Source: an uncultured Actinomycetes bacterium
GTDB taxonomy: Bacteria; Actinomycetota; Thermoleophilia; Solirubrobacterales; Solirubrobacteraceae
Direction: 5' to 3'
Assembly: GCA_937888775.1 (NCBI GenBank)
Contig: CALAQT010000365.1
Span: 1-14,319 of the forward strand
Length of the DNA: 14,319 bases
Shown: piece after piece, positions 1 through 5,481 of the stretch
Position numbering within the stretch: the stretch's first letter is position 1
Layout: each line of letters opens with the position of its first letter
Program-made: the position numbers and the translations under genes
Notes under the pieces: generated by a model
Seen by the model: only the letters and a program-made list of their open reading frames with translations
Told to the model about the DNA's origin: nothing
Database searches by the model: none

Positions 1-603
1 TGGAAGAGCGCCCCCAACGGCGGCGTGGATGTCGCCCCCGGGCAGGCGGGCTCGACGGTGGGCAAGGGCAATCCCGCAGTCTCGCCTTATTACGAGACGA
101 TTACGTACACCCCCGCTGGCGGCGCGGTCAATGCGAGCGATCAGAATCTGGCGGCGCTGTATTACCGCCAGCAGGTATTCGCCAAGAGCGACAACAAGCA
201 GTTCCACGACCAGACCGGGTATCTGATCTACGACAAGAAAGGTCATACGGTCTATGACACGTTCTGCATTCCTCGCGGCGTCTGCATCGTGGCCGAGGGC
301 GCTCCCGGCACCACGATGACACTCAAAACCCAGAGCAAGGGCGTGGCCGAAACCCAGTACATGCTCAAGACGGACCGCACGCAGGCGTTTAGTGTCACCT
401 TTACGCTGTCCGGAAACACGCTGAAATATGCACAGACAACGGATTTGCAGGTGTATGGCAAGCCTTTCTCCCACACCGATTCCGACACGCTGAAGAAGAC
501 GGGAACCGAGCACGATCCAGCTTGTCGGCGCGACGCAGCAGCGAGCGGGCGTCTCGGAGGAGCGCAGACACCTCCTTGGTGGTGTGGTCGCCGGTCGGGT
601 TGA
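1..603 (+). CDS. Nitrobindin/FABP-like heme-binding beta-barrel protein, 5'-partial, foreign C-terminal tail
   Basis: The frame is open from base 1, so the N-terminus lies outside the window; a GTG at 25 is in frame but is unlikely to be the true start. The blocks W-K-S-A-P-N-G-G-V-D-V-A-P, P-Y-Y-E-T-I-T-Y, F-H-D-Q-T-G-Y, I-P-R-G-V-C and a final V-Y-G-K-P-F-S-H-T-D-S-D-T-L follow the order seen in bacterial heme-binding beta-barrel proteins of the FABP/nitrobindin (DUF1794) type. By family knowledge these are small cytosolic beta barrels that may bind heme or other hydrophobic ligands; the ligand here is unknown. The family normally ends just after the H-x-D-x-x-T-L segment. That falls near base 500, yet the frame runs on for about 32 residues of unrelated Arg/Gly-rich sequence to a TGA at 601-603. 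The native stop therefore seems lost at a junction, where a reverse-strand gene fragment begins. Fold assignment is fairly sure; function is not. Confidence 0.65.
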   Translation, partial: WKSAPNGGVDVAPGQAGSTVGKGNPAVSPYYETITYTPAGGAVNASDQNLAALYYRQQVFAKSDNKQFHDQTGYLIYDKKGHTVYDTFCIPRGVCIVAEGAPGTTMTLKTQSKGVAETQYMLKTDRTQAFSVTFTLSGNTLKYAQTTDLQVYGKPFSHTDSDTLKKTGTEHDPACRRDAAASGRLGGAQTPPWWCGRRSG

Positions 604-613
604 GGCGCGCCAT
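505..613 (-). pseudogene. 3'-truncated start of an unknown helical protein
   Basis: A reverse-strand ATG at 613-611 is preceded by a GGAAGGGG-like ribosome site about 12 bases upstream. It starts a GC-rich, amphipathic, Arg/Leu-rich segment (M-A-R-L-N-P-T-G-D-H-T-T-K-E-V-S, then S-A-L-L-R-D-A-R-S-L-L-R-R-A-D-K-L-D). After about 36 residues the sequence becomes the antisense of the heme-binding protein gene and no longer looks protein-like, although the frame stays open to 401. I read this as the N-terminus of a real gene cut off at about 500-505. I do not recognise the family; the segment looks like a helix or coiled coil. Composition differs from the heme-binding gene it abuts. Confidence 0.35.
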
Positions 614-694
614 CGGGTGATTCTGCCCCTTCCGGACCCTGAATTCTGACGTCCGATAAGAGAAGGCTTTATCGCTACTCAGTGCGTGCATCGC

Positions 695-1162
695 TCAGAC
701 TGCGTGCCTAAAGAAGCGTCCTGCGCGCCACACCGCCGGTGTGACGTCGCTACGGACTCGAAGGGCGCCCAAACCATAGACGCGGCGCACTTCGCGAACC
801 GCTCCCTCCACTAGGTCACCCAAGAGCTGGACATCGACAATGGTCGCATCCCCGCGATTGGGCCGCTTTGGGTTCCAGTCGGCGGAAGGCCATTGAATTA
901 GCTCCGGCGCACCGCGTGTCAGAGTGAAAAGGCGCGTCAACTTCCGGCGCCGCAGTGGTCTCACCGTCGAGGGCGGGACATTCACGAGGCTGAAGTCGTG
1001 AGCCAGAGAATTGCGCAGGGCGTATAAACATATCGCCTCATCACCCGTGACGTCCGTAAAATGTGCGAGGGCGCGCTCGACGCATGAGCCGCCGGACGGT
1101 TTGCAGCTGGGGTGGAGATTTATCACGGCGCCGCCGATTTGGTCCAGCAGTGAAGCGGTCAA
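695..1162 (-). CDS. Unknown protein with HEPN-like R-N-S-L-A-H motif, possibly 5'-truncated
   Basis: This 155-residue frame starts at a TTG (1162-1160) and ends at 695. It reads like a real protein. An Ala/Leu helical stretch around residues 30-55 contains L-Y-A-L-R-N-S-L-A-H-D-F-S-L. A middle part has L-F-T-L-T-R-G-A-P-E-L-I-Q-W-P, and there is a C-terminal helix (L-L-G-D-L-V-E-G-A-V-R-E-V). R-N-S-L-A-H matches the R-x4-H pattern of HEPN ribonuclease domains, but R-N-x-x-x-H also occurs in many unrelated helical proteins. I do not recognise a named family. The start is doubtful: no good ribosome site precedes the TTG, and the sequence just upstream (from about 1163) is a leftover insertion-sequence end. 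That end carries the transposase's own ribosome site and ATG (1205), in a different frame. The true N-terminus may be lost, leaving an expressed remnant or a pseudogene. Confidence 0.5.
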   Translation of the reverse strand: MTASLLDQIGGAVINLHPSCKPSGGSCVERALAHFTDVTGDEAICLYALRNSLAHDFSLVNVPPSTVRPLRRRKLTRLFTLTRGAPELIQWPSADWNPKRPNRGDATIVDVQLLGDLVEGAVREVRRVYGLGALRVRSDVTPAVWRAGRFFRHAV

Positions 1163-1358
1163 GCAGCGTGGAGAATGTTGTGGGAAGATTGCTGCCGAAG
1201 AGCATTGGCGGTCCGTCTCCTTGAGTGGAGTTGGTGTAACACCGTCAATGCTCTTTGCTTTCTCTCCGTTTGTGAGCGGTGATCACAGACATGGCCAAGC
1301 TGTCGACCTGTCCGTGGAGTCGGACGCGCTAAACGCATCACAAATGGCGAAACCCGAG
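1163..1358 (-). mobile_element. Relic of an IS4-type element: promoter-proximal end only
   Basis: This stretch matches the right end of the element at 2187-3661 in the same orientation. Bases 1191-1236 are identical to 3491-3536 (46 of 46). Similarity continues with small changes to a terminal sequence at 1342-1358 that differs by one base from the element's 3643-3659. It includes the transposase ribosome site (AAGGAG on the reverse strand) and start codon (ATG at 1205-1203). The predicted N-terminus M-L-F-G-S-N-L-P-T-T-F-S-T-L-L closely matches the full element's. Homology stops near 1163-1168, exactly where the adjacent reverse-strand frame begins, so the rest of this copy has been deleted or replaced. 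Confidence 0.8.
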
Positions 1359-1366
1359 CTGCGTGA

Positions 1367-1396
1367 GTGACCTCAAGTTTAAGAGTCTTGGATAAT
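1367..1396 (+). promoter_or_regulatory. Putative promoter of the cis-prenyltransferase gene
   Basis: A GTGACC box (1367-1372) and a GATAAT box (1391-1396) are separated by 18 bases, resembling a -35/-10 pair. Transcription would begin near 1403, giving an 18-base leader before the ATG at 1421. A second -10-like TACAAT lies at 1406-1411. The promoter sits immediately outside the relic IS terminus (1358). Pattern-based only. Confidence 0.35.
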
Positions 1397-1420
1397 GCCG
1401 TGTCGTACAATCGCTTCATT

Positions 1421-2110
1421 ATGAGAAACGCTGTGGCTGAGAGCGCCCGCGATGGCAACGCTAAGCGACTCCCTCAGCACGTGGGCATCATTCCCGACGG
1501 CAATCGACGTTGGGCTCAAGGTCAAGGTTTCGAAAAACAGGACGGCTATCACTTCGGACTGCAGCCGGGTCTGGAGTTGTACAGCGAGTGCCTGGCGTTA
1601 GGTATCCCAGAAATCACCTTCTACGGCTTCACCGTCGACAATACGAAACGTCTTGCTGCTCAGATTGAAGCCTTTCGCAACGCGTGCGTGGAAGCCGTGG
1701 CCGAGTTGGAGAAAAGGGACGCGGATCTGCTTGTGGTGGGCAACACCCAGTCGGTGCTCTTTCCCAAGGAACTCATGCGCTACACGCAACGGACCCGAAT
1801 CGGCGAGGGTCGCATCAAAGTTAACTTCCTCGTGAACTACGGCTGGAGCTGGGATCTTAACCACTCGCTCAAGAACGGCGACGCGAGTAAGCGGGACAAC
1901 GTCGCCGACGGCATCGCGTCCGCCGATATCTCGAGGATCGATCTCATCGTGCGCTGGGGCGGCGGTCGGCGACTCAGTGGCTTCTTGCCCATCCAGTCGA
2001 TCTACGCCGACTTTTACGTGGTCGACGAACTGTGGCCGGACTTTTCACTTGACCAGTTCCACGAAGCACTGGCGTGGTACCAAGAGCAAGACGTCACGCT
2101 CGGTGGTTAG
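1421..2110 (+). CDS. Non-canonical cis-prenyltransferase (undecaprenyl diphosphate synthase family)
   Basis: The protein has 229 residues from ATG 1421; the frame could begin at GTG 1367, but that codon overlaps the likely -35 box. Family blocks in order: H-V-G-I-I-P-D-G-N-R-R-W-A at 20-32 (catalytic Asp26), an H-F-G segment at 44-46, F-Y-G-F-T-V-D-N-T-K-R at 67-77, V-N-F-L-V-N-Y-G-W-S-W-D at 134-145 and D-L-I-V-R-W-G-G-G-R-R-L-S-G-F-L at 174-189. The fold should condense isopentenyl-type diphosphates with cis geometry in the cytosol. The diphosphate-binding segment is unusual: the usual R-T-G-G-E-x-R-x-S is R-W-G-G-G-R-R-L-S here, with Gly182 for Glu, and the usual A-E-L is A-D-F (Asp197). 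Such departures occur in enzymes making short irregular prenyl diphosphates, for example lavandulyl-type products. That role is inference. No housekeeping isoprenoid gene is nearby. The gene lies between two copies of the same IS end. Confidence 0.88.
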   Translation: MRNAVAESARDGNAKRLPQHVGIIPDGNRRWAQGQGFEKQDGYHFGLQPGLELYSECLALGIPEITFYGFTVDNTKRLAAQIEAFRNACVEAVAELEKRDADLLVVGNTQSVLFPKELMRYTQRTRIGEGRIKVNFLVNYGWSWDLNHSLKNGDASKRDNVADGIASADISRIDLIVRWGGGRRLSGFLPIQSIYADFYVVDELWPDFSLDQFHEALAWYQEQDVTLGG

Positions 2111-2113
2111 AGT

Positions 2114-2186
2114 GTGGGACGCGCACGGCTGATCTTCCCGGCGCTGGACTGGTCAATGTCGGAGGGATATCTACTCGTTTCGGTCG
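2114..2186 (+). pseudogene. Possible start of a downstream gene cut by the IS element
   Basis: Three bases after the prenyltransferase stop, a GTG (2114) opens a frame reading V-G-R-A-R-L-I-F-P-A-L-D-W-S-M-S-E-G-Y-L-L-V-S-V-V before entering the IS left terminus at 2187. A GGTGG sequence lies just upstream, inside the end of the prenyltransferase gene. The spacing suggests translational coupling and the composition is protein-like, but the fragment is too short to name. It may simply be non-coding. Confidence 0.25.
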
Positions 2187-2205
2187 TCCTCGTGTTTCGC
2201 CATTT
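2187..2205 (+). repeat. IS left terminal inverted repeat
   Basis: TCCTCGTGTTTCGCCATTT is the exact reverse complement of 3643-3661. The match stops at 2186 on the outer side. The transposase stop codon lies inside this repeat. Confidence 0.85.
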
Positions 2206-3505
2206 ATGCGGCCGCCAGTGCCCACGCGTGCTGCACGTCCCGGATTTCTGGTGGGGTTGGCGCGCCAGGTCGTTGTGCTGAAAATTGAGCGGCGATCAGC
2301 ACGCGACGTGCGGTGGTCAGCATGTCCGCGGTCGCAGGGGCGGTCTTGGTCCGGTACCACGGAGCACGGCGACGGCGCTCTTCAACGACATCGTCGGCGT
2401 GCAACGAGGTAGCGTACCAGAGTGTGAGCAGGGTTTGGCAGATGAGGCCAAACGGGACCGTCCGCCGCACCGCTGGTTCGGTCCGGTTGCGTGCCTGTCC
2501 GACGCCGGTGACCTGCTTGGCCTCCTCGAACGCCACTTCGATGGACCACCGGGAGGCGTACCGTTCGACGATCTGTGCGGGTGACGCGATGAGATCGGTT
2601 GTGATCAGGGCGATGTCGTGGCCGCCGGTACCTGGATCACGGACCAAGATCAGTTGAACCGGCTGGGTCTCAAAGGGCAGGTACCAGAGCAGCTCGCAAT
2701 GGGCGATCTCGACTTTGGCGACGGCGCCGTAGCGTGTCACAGTCTGCTGCTCCCAGTGAAGCGTCGCCGCCAGTGCAGTGATGGACGGCAGTCGCTGCCC
2801 CTTGGTGCGAGGCCGACCGCGCTTGCTCGTTCGTCGTGGAGTGAGTCCGTGAAAGGCGGCATTGGCACGCGGCCGTGTGGTCCAACTGATGCGCGACGGC
2901 AGACCCTCGGAGATCGCGGCTCACGTAGGCTGCATCGCCGGTGACGTCGATGATTCGGTCGGGAAACAGCTCAGCGAGCTGAACAACCAGGCGTCGGGCG
3001 ACGACGATCTTCGACCCCTTCTGCCAGAGCGAGCAGAGCACAGGCAGGCAGACCGGACGGCTGCAGCAGGGGAGCGATACCACGACGCCGAGGACGACGA
3101 AGCAGTTGCCAAAACCGACGGCGCGTCGGCCCAGGGCGAGCCATCGTGGCACCAGCGTGCGCCGAACACCTTGCGCCCGGTGCGGCGGAACAACGTGTCG
3201 TCGACGACGAGTTGGATGGCAGCGCCGGCGGGAACCAACCGCTGGATTGCAAGGCTGCCGACGTGCAGTCCGACCTGCTCGACCGACCACCGTCGGTTTG
3301 AGAAGAAGCGATGGGCGCGACTGTGGTGCCAGCGCTGAGCCAGACCGGCACCGGAGAGCATGCCGCAGACATTGTGCTCGCCGGTTTGGGCAAGAAAGCC
3401 GGTGACCATGAACGAGAACGTGGTGAAGGTCGGAGCGGTGAACAACGTTTGGAAGGTGGCGAGCAGCGTGGTGAGACTTGTGGGAATATTGCTGCCGAAG
3501 AGCAT
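2204..3505 (-). pseudogene. IS4-type DDE transposase with two compensating frameshifts
   Basis: The start is ATG 3505-3503, with AAGGAG about 11 bases upstream; the stop is TAA at 2206-2204, about 433 codons. Frame 1 (3505 to about 3137) holds the N-terminus and the first catalytic Asp in V-V-D-D-T-L-F-R-R-T-G-R-K-V-F-G-A. Reading must then shift by one base, near a GC run at about 3137. The next 230 bases include G-F-G-N-C-F-V-V-L-G-V-V-V, S-R-P-V-C-L-P-V-L and the second Asp in T-G-D-A-A-Y-V-S-R-D-L. A second shift at the CCC of 2904-2906 restores frame 1, where the third catalytic residue lies in Y-A-S-R-W-S-I-E-V-A-F-E-E-A-K (2560-2516), a perfect YREK motif. The unshifted frame stops at 2921. 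All catalytic parts survive, so the breaks are recent or are sequencing errors. As written, the protein is not functional. Confidence 0.85.
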
Positions 3506-3642
3506 TGGCGGTCCGTCTCCTTGAGTGGAGTTGGTGAAAGACCCGTCAATGCTCTTTGCTTTGTCTCCGTTTGTGGGCGTTGATCACATAATGGCCCAAA
3601 CATCACGCCGCGCGTCGAGTCACACGCGGTAATCGCGTCACA

Positions 3643-3661
3643 AAATGGCGAAACACGAGGA
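3643..3661 (-). repeat. IS right terminal inverted repeat
   Basis: AAATGGCGAAACACGAGGA is the exact reverse complement of 2187-2205. The relic copy has the same terminus with one mismatch at 1342-1358 and diverges after GAG, so the true element end may be at 3659. Confidence 0.85.
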
Positions 3662-3690
3662 AGAACCGATAGCGTGTTATTCGGGGAGTC

Positions 3691-4347
3691 GTGACGGCGA
3701 TGATCACGCTGCTTCTGCAGACGGTTCCACTAGCCCTCGGCGGCATGGTCAGCCCCATCGTCTTGCTGGTTCAAATTGGCAACCTCTCGGGGCCGCGCCC
3801 CGTGGCACGCGGAATCGCCTTTTCCATCGGCGCAGCCATCCCTCTTGTGATCCTTGCAGCCATCGGGTTGGGCGTTGGTCACCCGCTGCAGCTCTCCCGC
3901 CACCCCAACGGCCGCGCCGGCGTCCGAATCGTCATCGGCCTTGTATTGATTGCGTTGGCAATCCGGACCACCCGCAGGAGAGATCAACCTCAACCGCCAG
4001 GCGACGTTGGCAAGCGCTCGACCCTCGCAGGGGCACTCAGCCTTGGCGTCTTTTGTATGGCGACGAACGAGACAACACTTGCGTTGTGGATAGCCCTCAT
4101 TTCGGACATGATTTCAGCGGCGGTTACAGAGGTCGAACGGGTGGCTGCCGCGGCGATCGATCTAGTCATCGTCCTGGGGGTGGTGGTGATCCCGCTCATC
4201 GCGACCGTTCTATCTCCCGTGTCCGCCGCTCGCCTGCTCGCAATCGCCCACACGTGGATCGAGCGGTATCGACGCCCCGCTCTAGCATTAGTTTGCGCTA
4301 CGGTCGGAACGGTCCTTCTGGTCAGCGGCGTGATGCTTGCGCTTTGA
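3691..4347 (+). CDS. Sap/GAP-family six-helix integral membrane protein
   Basis: The product has 218 residues from GTG 3691; ATG 3700 is the alternative. A GGGGAG ribosome site at about 3683-3688 is close to GTG but well spaced for ATG 3700, so the start is undecided. About six hydrophobic segments appear (roughly residues 5-28, 41-63, 77-93, 113-136, 153-176 and 197-217), with a charged cytosolic-type loop (R-T-T-R-R-R-D-Q-P) at 92-100. The opening L-A-L-G-G-M-V-S-P-I-V-L and the G-x-A-F-S-I-G-A-A-I-P-L block match the GAP family (Sap, sulfolipid-1-addressing protein), distantly like LysE-type exporters. In mycobacteria Sap helps move a sulfolipid precursor to the surface; here the substrate is unknown. 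The gene starts 30 bases beyond the IS end and has no clear operon partner, so its original upstream region may have been displaced by the insertion. Confidence 0.75.
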   Translation: MTAMITLLLQTVPLALGGMVSPIVLLVQIGNLSGPRPVARGIAFSIGAAIPLVILAAIGLGVGHPLQLSRHPNGRAGVRIVIGLVLIALAIRTTRRRDQPQPPGDVGKRSTLAGALSLGVFCMATNETTLALWIALISDMISAAVTEVERVAAAAIDLVIVLGVVVIPLIATVLSPVSAARLLAIAHTWIERYRRPALALVCATVGTVLLVSGVMLAL

Positions 4348-4454
4348 GGGATCGCTGAACCTCGGATGAACCCACGCATCGAAAGCTGCACTGAAGCACG
4401 TCTCGGACGAGGAGATGGTCAAGTTGCATCCGTTTCCCTGTCAGAAACGTATGT

Positions 4455-4795
4455 CCACCTGGTCACGGCGGTGGTGCGGCGGCGGCTCGGCTGGCTCGGC
4501 AACGAGCCCACAGCCGCGCTGTGCTCGGCAACCACGACCCCTTCCTCCTCGCGGTGCTGGAACGCCGCCGCGGCGTAGAACCTCCTGAGCCGTGGCGGCT
4601 GCGCGACCAGAGCGAGCTCGAGGCGCTCTGGCTGCACCGCCGCGGCGACTGGGCCGACCTCGACGCCGTGGATCGGGACCCGGGTCTGGAGACATGGCTG
4701 CGCGGCCTCCCCTTCCTCATCCTGCTCGACGACGGCACGCTGGTGCAGCACACCGACGAGGACATGTACGGCAGCCGCTCCCACTGGGGCAGTGG
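4455..4795 (+). pseudogene. Metallophosphoesterase fragment, frameshifted and truncated at both ends
   Basis: V-L-G-N-H-D-P-F-L-L (from 4521) is the Gly-Asn-His-Asp metal-binding motif of calcineurin-like metallophosphoesterases. It is followed by a long helical stretch and L-P-F-L-I-L-L-D-D-G-T-L-V-Q-H-T-D-E, ending about 4793. Just upstream, the +1 frame reads V-T-A-V-V-R-R-R-L-G-W-L-G-N-E-P-T-A-A-L, the sort of helix that precedes G-N-H-D in this family. Restoring one G near 4520 joins the two frames cleanly. The N-terminal metal motifs (G-D-x-H-G and G-D-x-x-D-R-G) are absent upstream of about 4450, and the C-terminal histidine motifs are lost where a reverse-strand PAS gene begins. No active enzyme could be made. 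The family call rests on one motif plus its context. Confidence 0.55.
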
Positions 4796-4804
4796 GAAGC
4801 TGCG

Positions 4805-4966
4805 ATCGCTGACACCGAGGAAGGCGCGCAGGGGCCGGTTGAGGGAGGTGATGGTGCCTGCGGCGTCGCAGGTGAACACCATGTCCTCGAGGTTGTCGAG
4901 GAGCGACTCGACGAAACCACCTGGAGGCGACGAGGTCCTGCCGTGCCCGAGTTCCGCTGCTGGCAT
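4805..4966 (-). pseudogene. PAS-domain signalling protein, N-terminal fragment
   Basis: Reverse-strand ATG 4966-4964 is preceded by GGAGGAAGG, an excellent ribosome site four bases upstream. The product begins M-P-A-A-E-L-G-H-G-R and continues G-F-V-E-S-L-L-D-N-L-E-D-M-V-F-T-C-D, then G-T-I-T-S-L-N-R-P-L-R-A-F-L-G-V-S-D. This is the classic opening of a PAS sensor domain (helix, E-D-x-V-F-x-x-D, N-x-A-x-x-x-F-L-G). At about residue 54 it becomes antisense to the phosphoesterase fragment, so only the first half of the PAS fold remains. The lost part could have been a kinase, cyclase or phosphatase; it cannot be told. A 9-bp inverted repeat at 5074-5104 lies about 110 bases upstream and may have controlled it. 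Confidence 0.6.
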
Positions 4967-5073
4967 CCTTCCTCCATGCCCGCCGACGACTGCTCGGACA
5001 TCGTGCATGGCCGTGCCCACGACGGTACTCACCCGCGCTCAACGTTTCCGGAATGCGACAGGAAATACTCCGA

Positions 5074-5104
5074 CTGTCAGAGATGAACAGGCTCGCTCTG
5101 ACAG
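5074..5104 (-). promoter_or_regulatory. 9-bp inverted repeat, possible operator or hairpin
   Basis: CTGTCAGAG (5074-5082) and CTCTGACAG (5096-5104) are perfect inverted copies separated by 13 bases. On the reverse strand a TTGACC box sits just outside the repeat (about 5113-5108), with a weak TGTTCA-like -10 17 bases later. The repeat would thus overlap a promoter facing the PAS fragment. There is no T-tract, so a terminator is less likely. Confidence 0.4.
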
Positions 5105-5194
5105 ACGGTCAACCTGCGGACTCAGCGACCCGAGGGGCTGCGGGGTGGCTGTTCGGTGCTGATCGCCGAGATGCCCGCCGCCGACCGGTTCGGA

Positions 5195-5278
5195 CTCCCA
5201 CTCGTCGATGAGGCGTCGTGCTACCGCCGAGCCGACTGTGCCCAGCCCGATCAGGCCCACTCCGATCGCCGCCGTCAT
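5195..5278 (-). pseudogene. hom: Homoserine dehydrogenase, N-terminal fragment
   Basis: Reverse-strand ATG 5278-5276 starts M-T-A-A-I-G-V-G-L-I-G-L-G-T-V-G-S-A-V-A-R-R-L. This is the NAD(P)-binding G-x-G-x-x-G beta-alpha unit in the form typical of homoserine dehydrogenase, the aspartate-semialdehyde to homoserine step of Met/Thr synthesis. After about 28 residues the sequence loses any resemblance, though the frame runs on to 5039. The catalytic and ACT-type regions are missing, so this is a stump. Other Rossmann dehydrogenases could start similarly, so the symbol is tentative. It is divergent from the importer operon; its start lies 204 bases from the lipoprotein start. Confidence 0.5.
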
Positions 5279-5348
5279 CGCGGCCGAAGTCTAGGGGCCC
5301 CGGCGGCTGTCCCCTTCGGGCCCGCGACGCGCCACAGCGCATCAATAT

Positions 5349-5393
5349 CCCCCACTGGGGTGATATGCCACCTACGGTGGGGCGCGGTACTAT
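5349..5393 (+). promoter_or_regulatory. Promoter/operator region of the importer operon
   Basis: Two GC-rich inverted repeats stand in tandem: CCCC-CACT-GGGG within 5350-5360, and CCACC-TAC-GGTGG at 5368-5380. A TACTAT -10-like box follows at 5388-5393, with no good -35. The palindromes lie where a regulator of the importer could bind. They are followed by an 80-base leader to the TTG start. Apart from these elements I see nothing definite in the 5279-5481 gap. Confidence 0.35.
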
Positions 5394-5468
5394 GGTCCCC
5401 CGGCCTGGGAGGTGAACATCTTCCTGGCTGCACGGCATCAACGTGTCGAATGAGCGATTCAAGGCACC

Positions 5469-5476
5469 AGGAGGAG
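5469..5476 (+). promoter_or_regulatory. Ribosome binding site deciding the TTG start of the binding protein
   Basis: AGGAGGAG lies five bases before TTG 5482. The upstream GTG 5443 has no such site and would add 13 residues ahead of the signal peptide. Confidence 0.8.
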
Positions 5477-5481
5477 AGCAG

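Larger units (their letters stand above)
2187..3661 (-). mobile_element. IS4-type insertion sequence, about 1475 bp, transposase frameshifted
   Basis: The element is bounded by perfect 19-bp inverted repeats (2187-2205 and 3643-3661) and contains one reverse-strand transposase frame whose TAA stop (2206-2204) overlaps the left repeat. The transposase carries the Y-x2-R-x3-E-x6-K signature of IS4-type DDE enzymes, so the wider IS4/IS701 group is the best assignment. Immediate flanks (ending CGGTCG on the left, starting AGAACC on the right) show no obvious target duplication. This suggests the flanks have rearranged since insertion or that the ends are a base or two shorter than drawn. A partial second copy of the right end lies at 1163-1358. 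Confidence 0.85.

Noticed and set aside
2900..3140. Programmed ribosomal frameshifting in the transposase
   Set aside because: Two opposite shifts 230 bases apart, without slippery heptamers, do not fit known programmed shifts of IS elements.
4366..4454. Coding sequence just after the Sap/GAP gene
   Set aside because: Short open frames exist (one reads D-E-E-M-V-K-L-H-P-F-P), but none has a ribosome site or recognisable motif.
5443..5481. GTG 5443 as start of the binding protein
   Set aside because: The AGGAGGAG site five bases before TTG 5482 and the normal signal-peptide length favour the later start.
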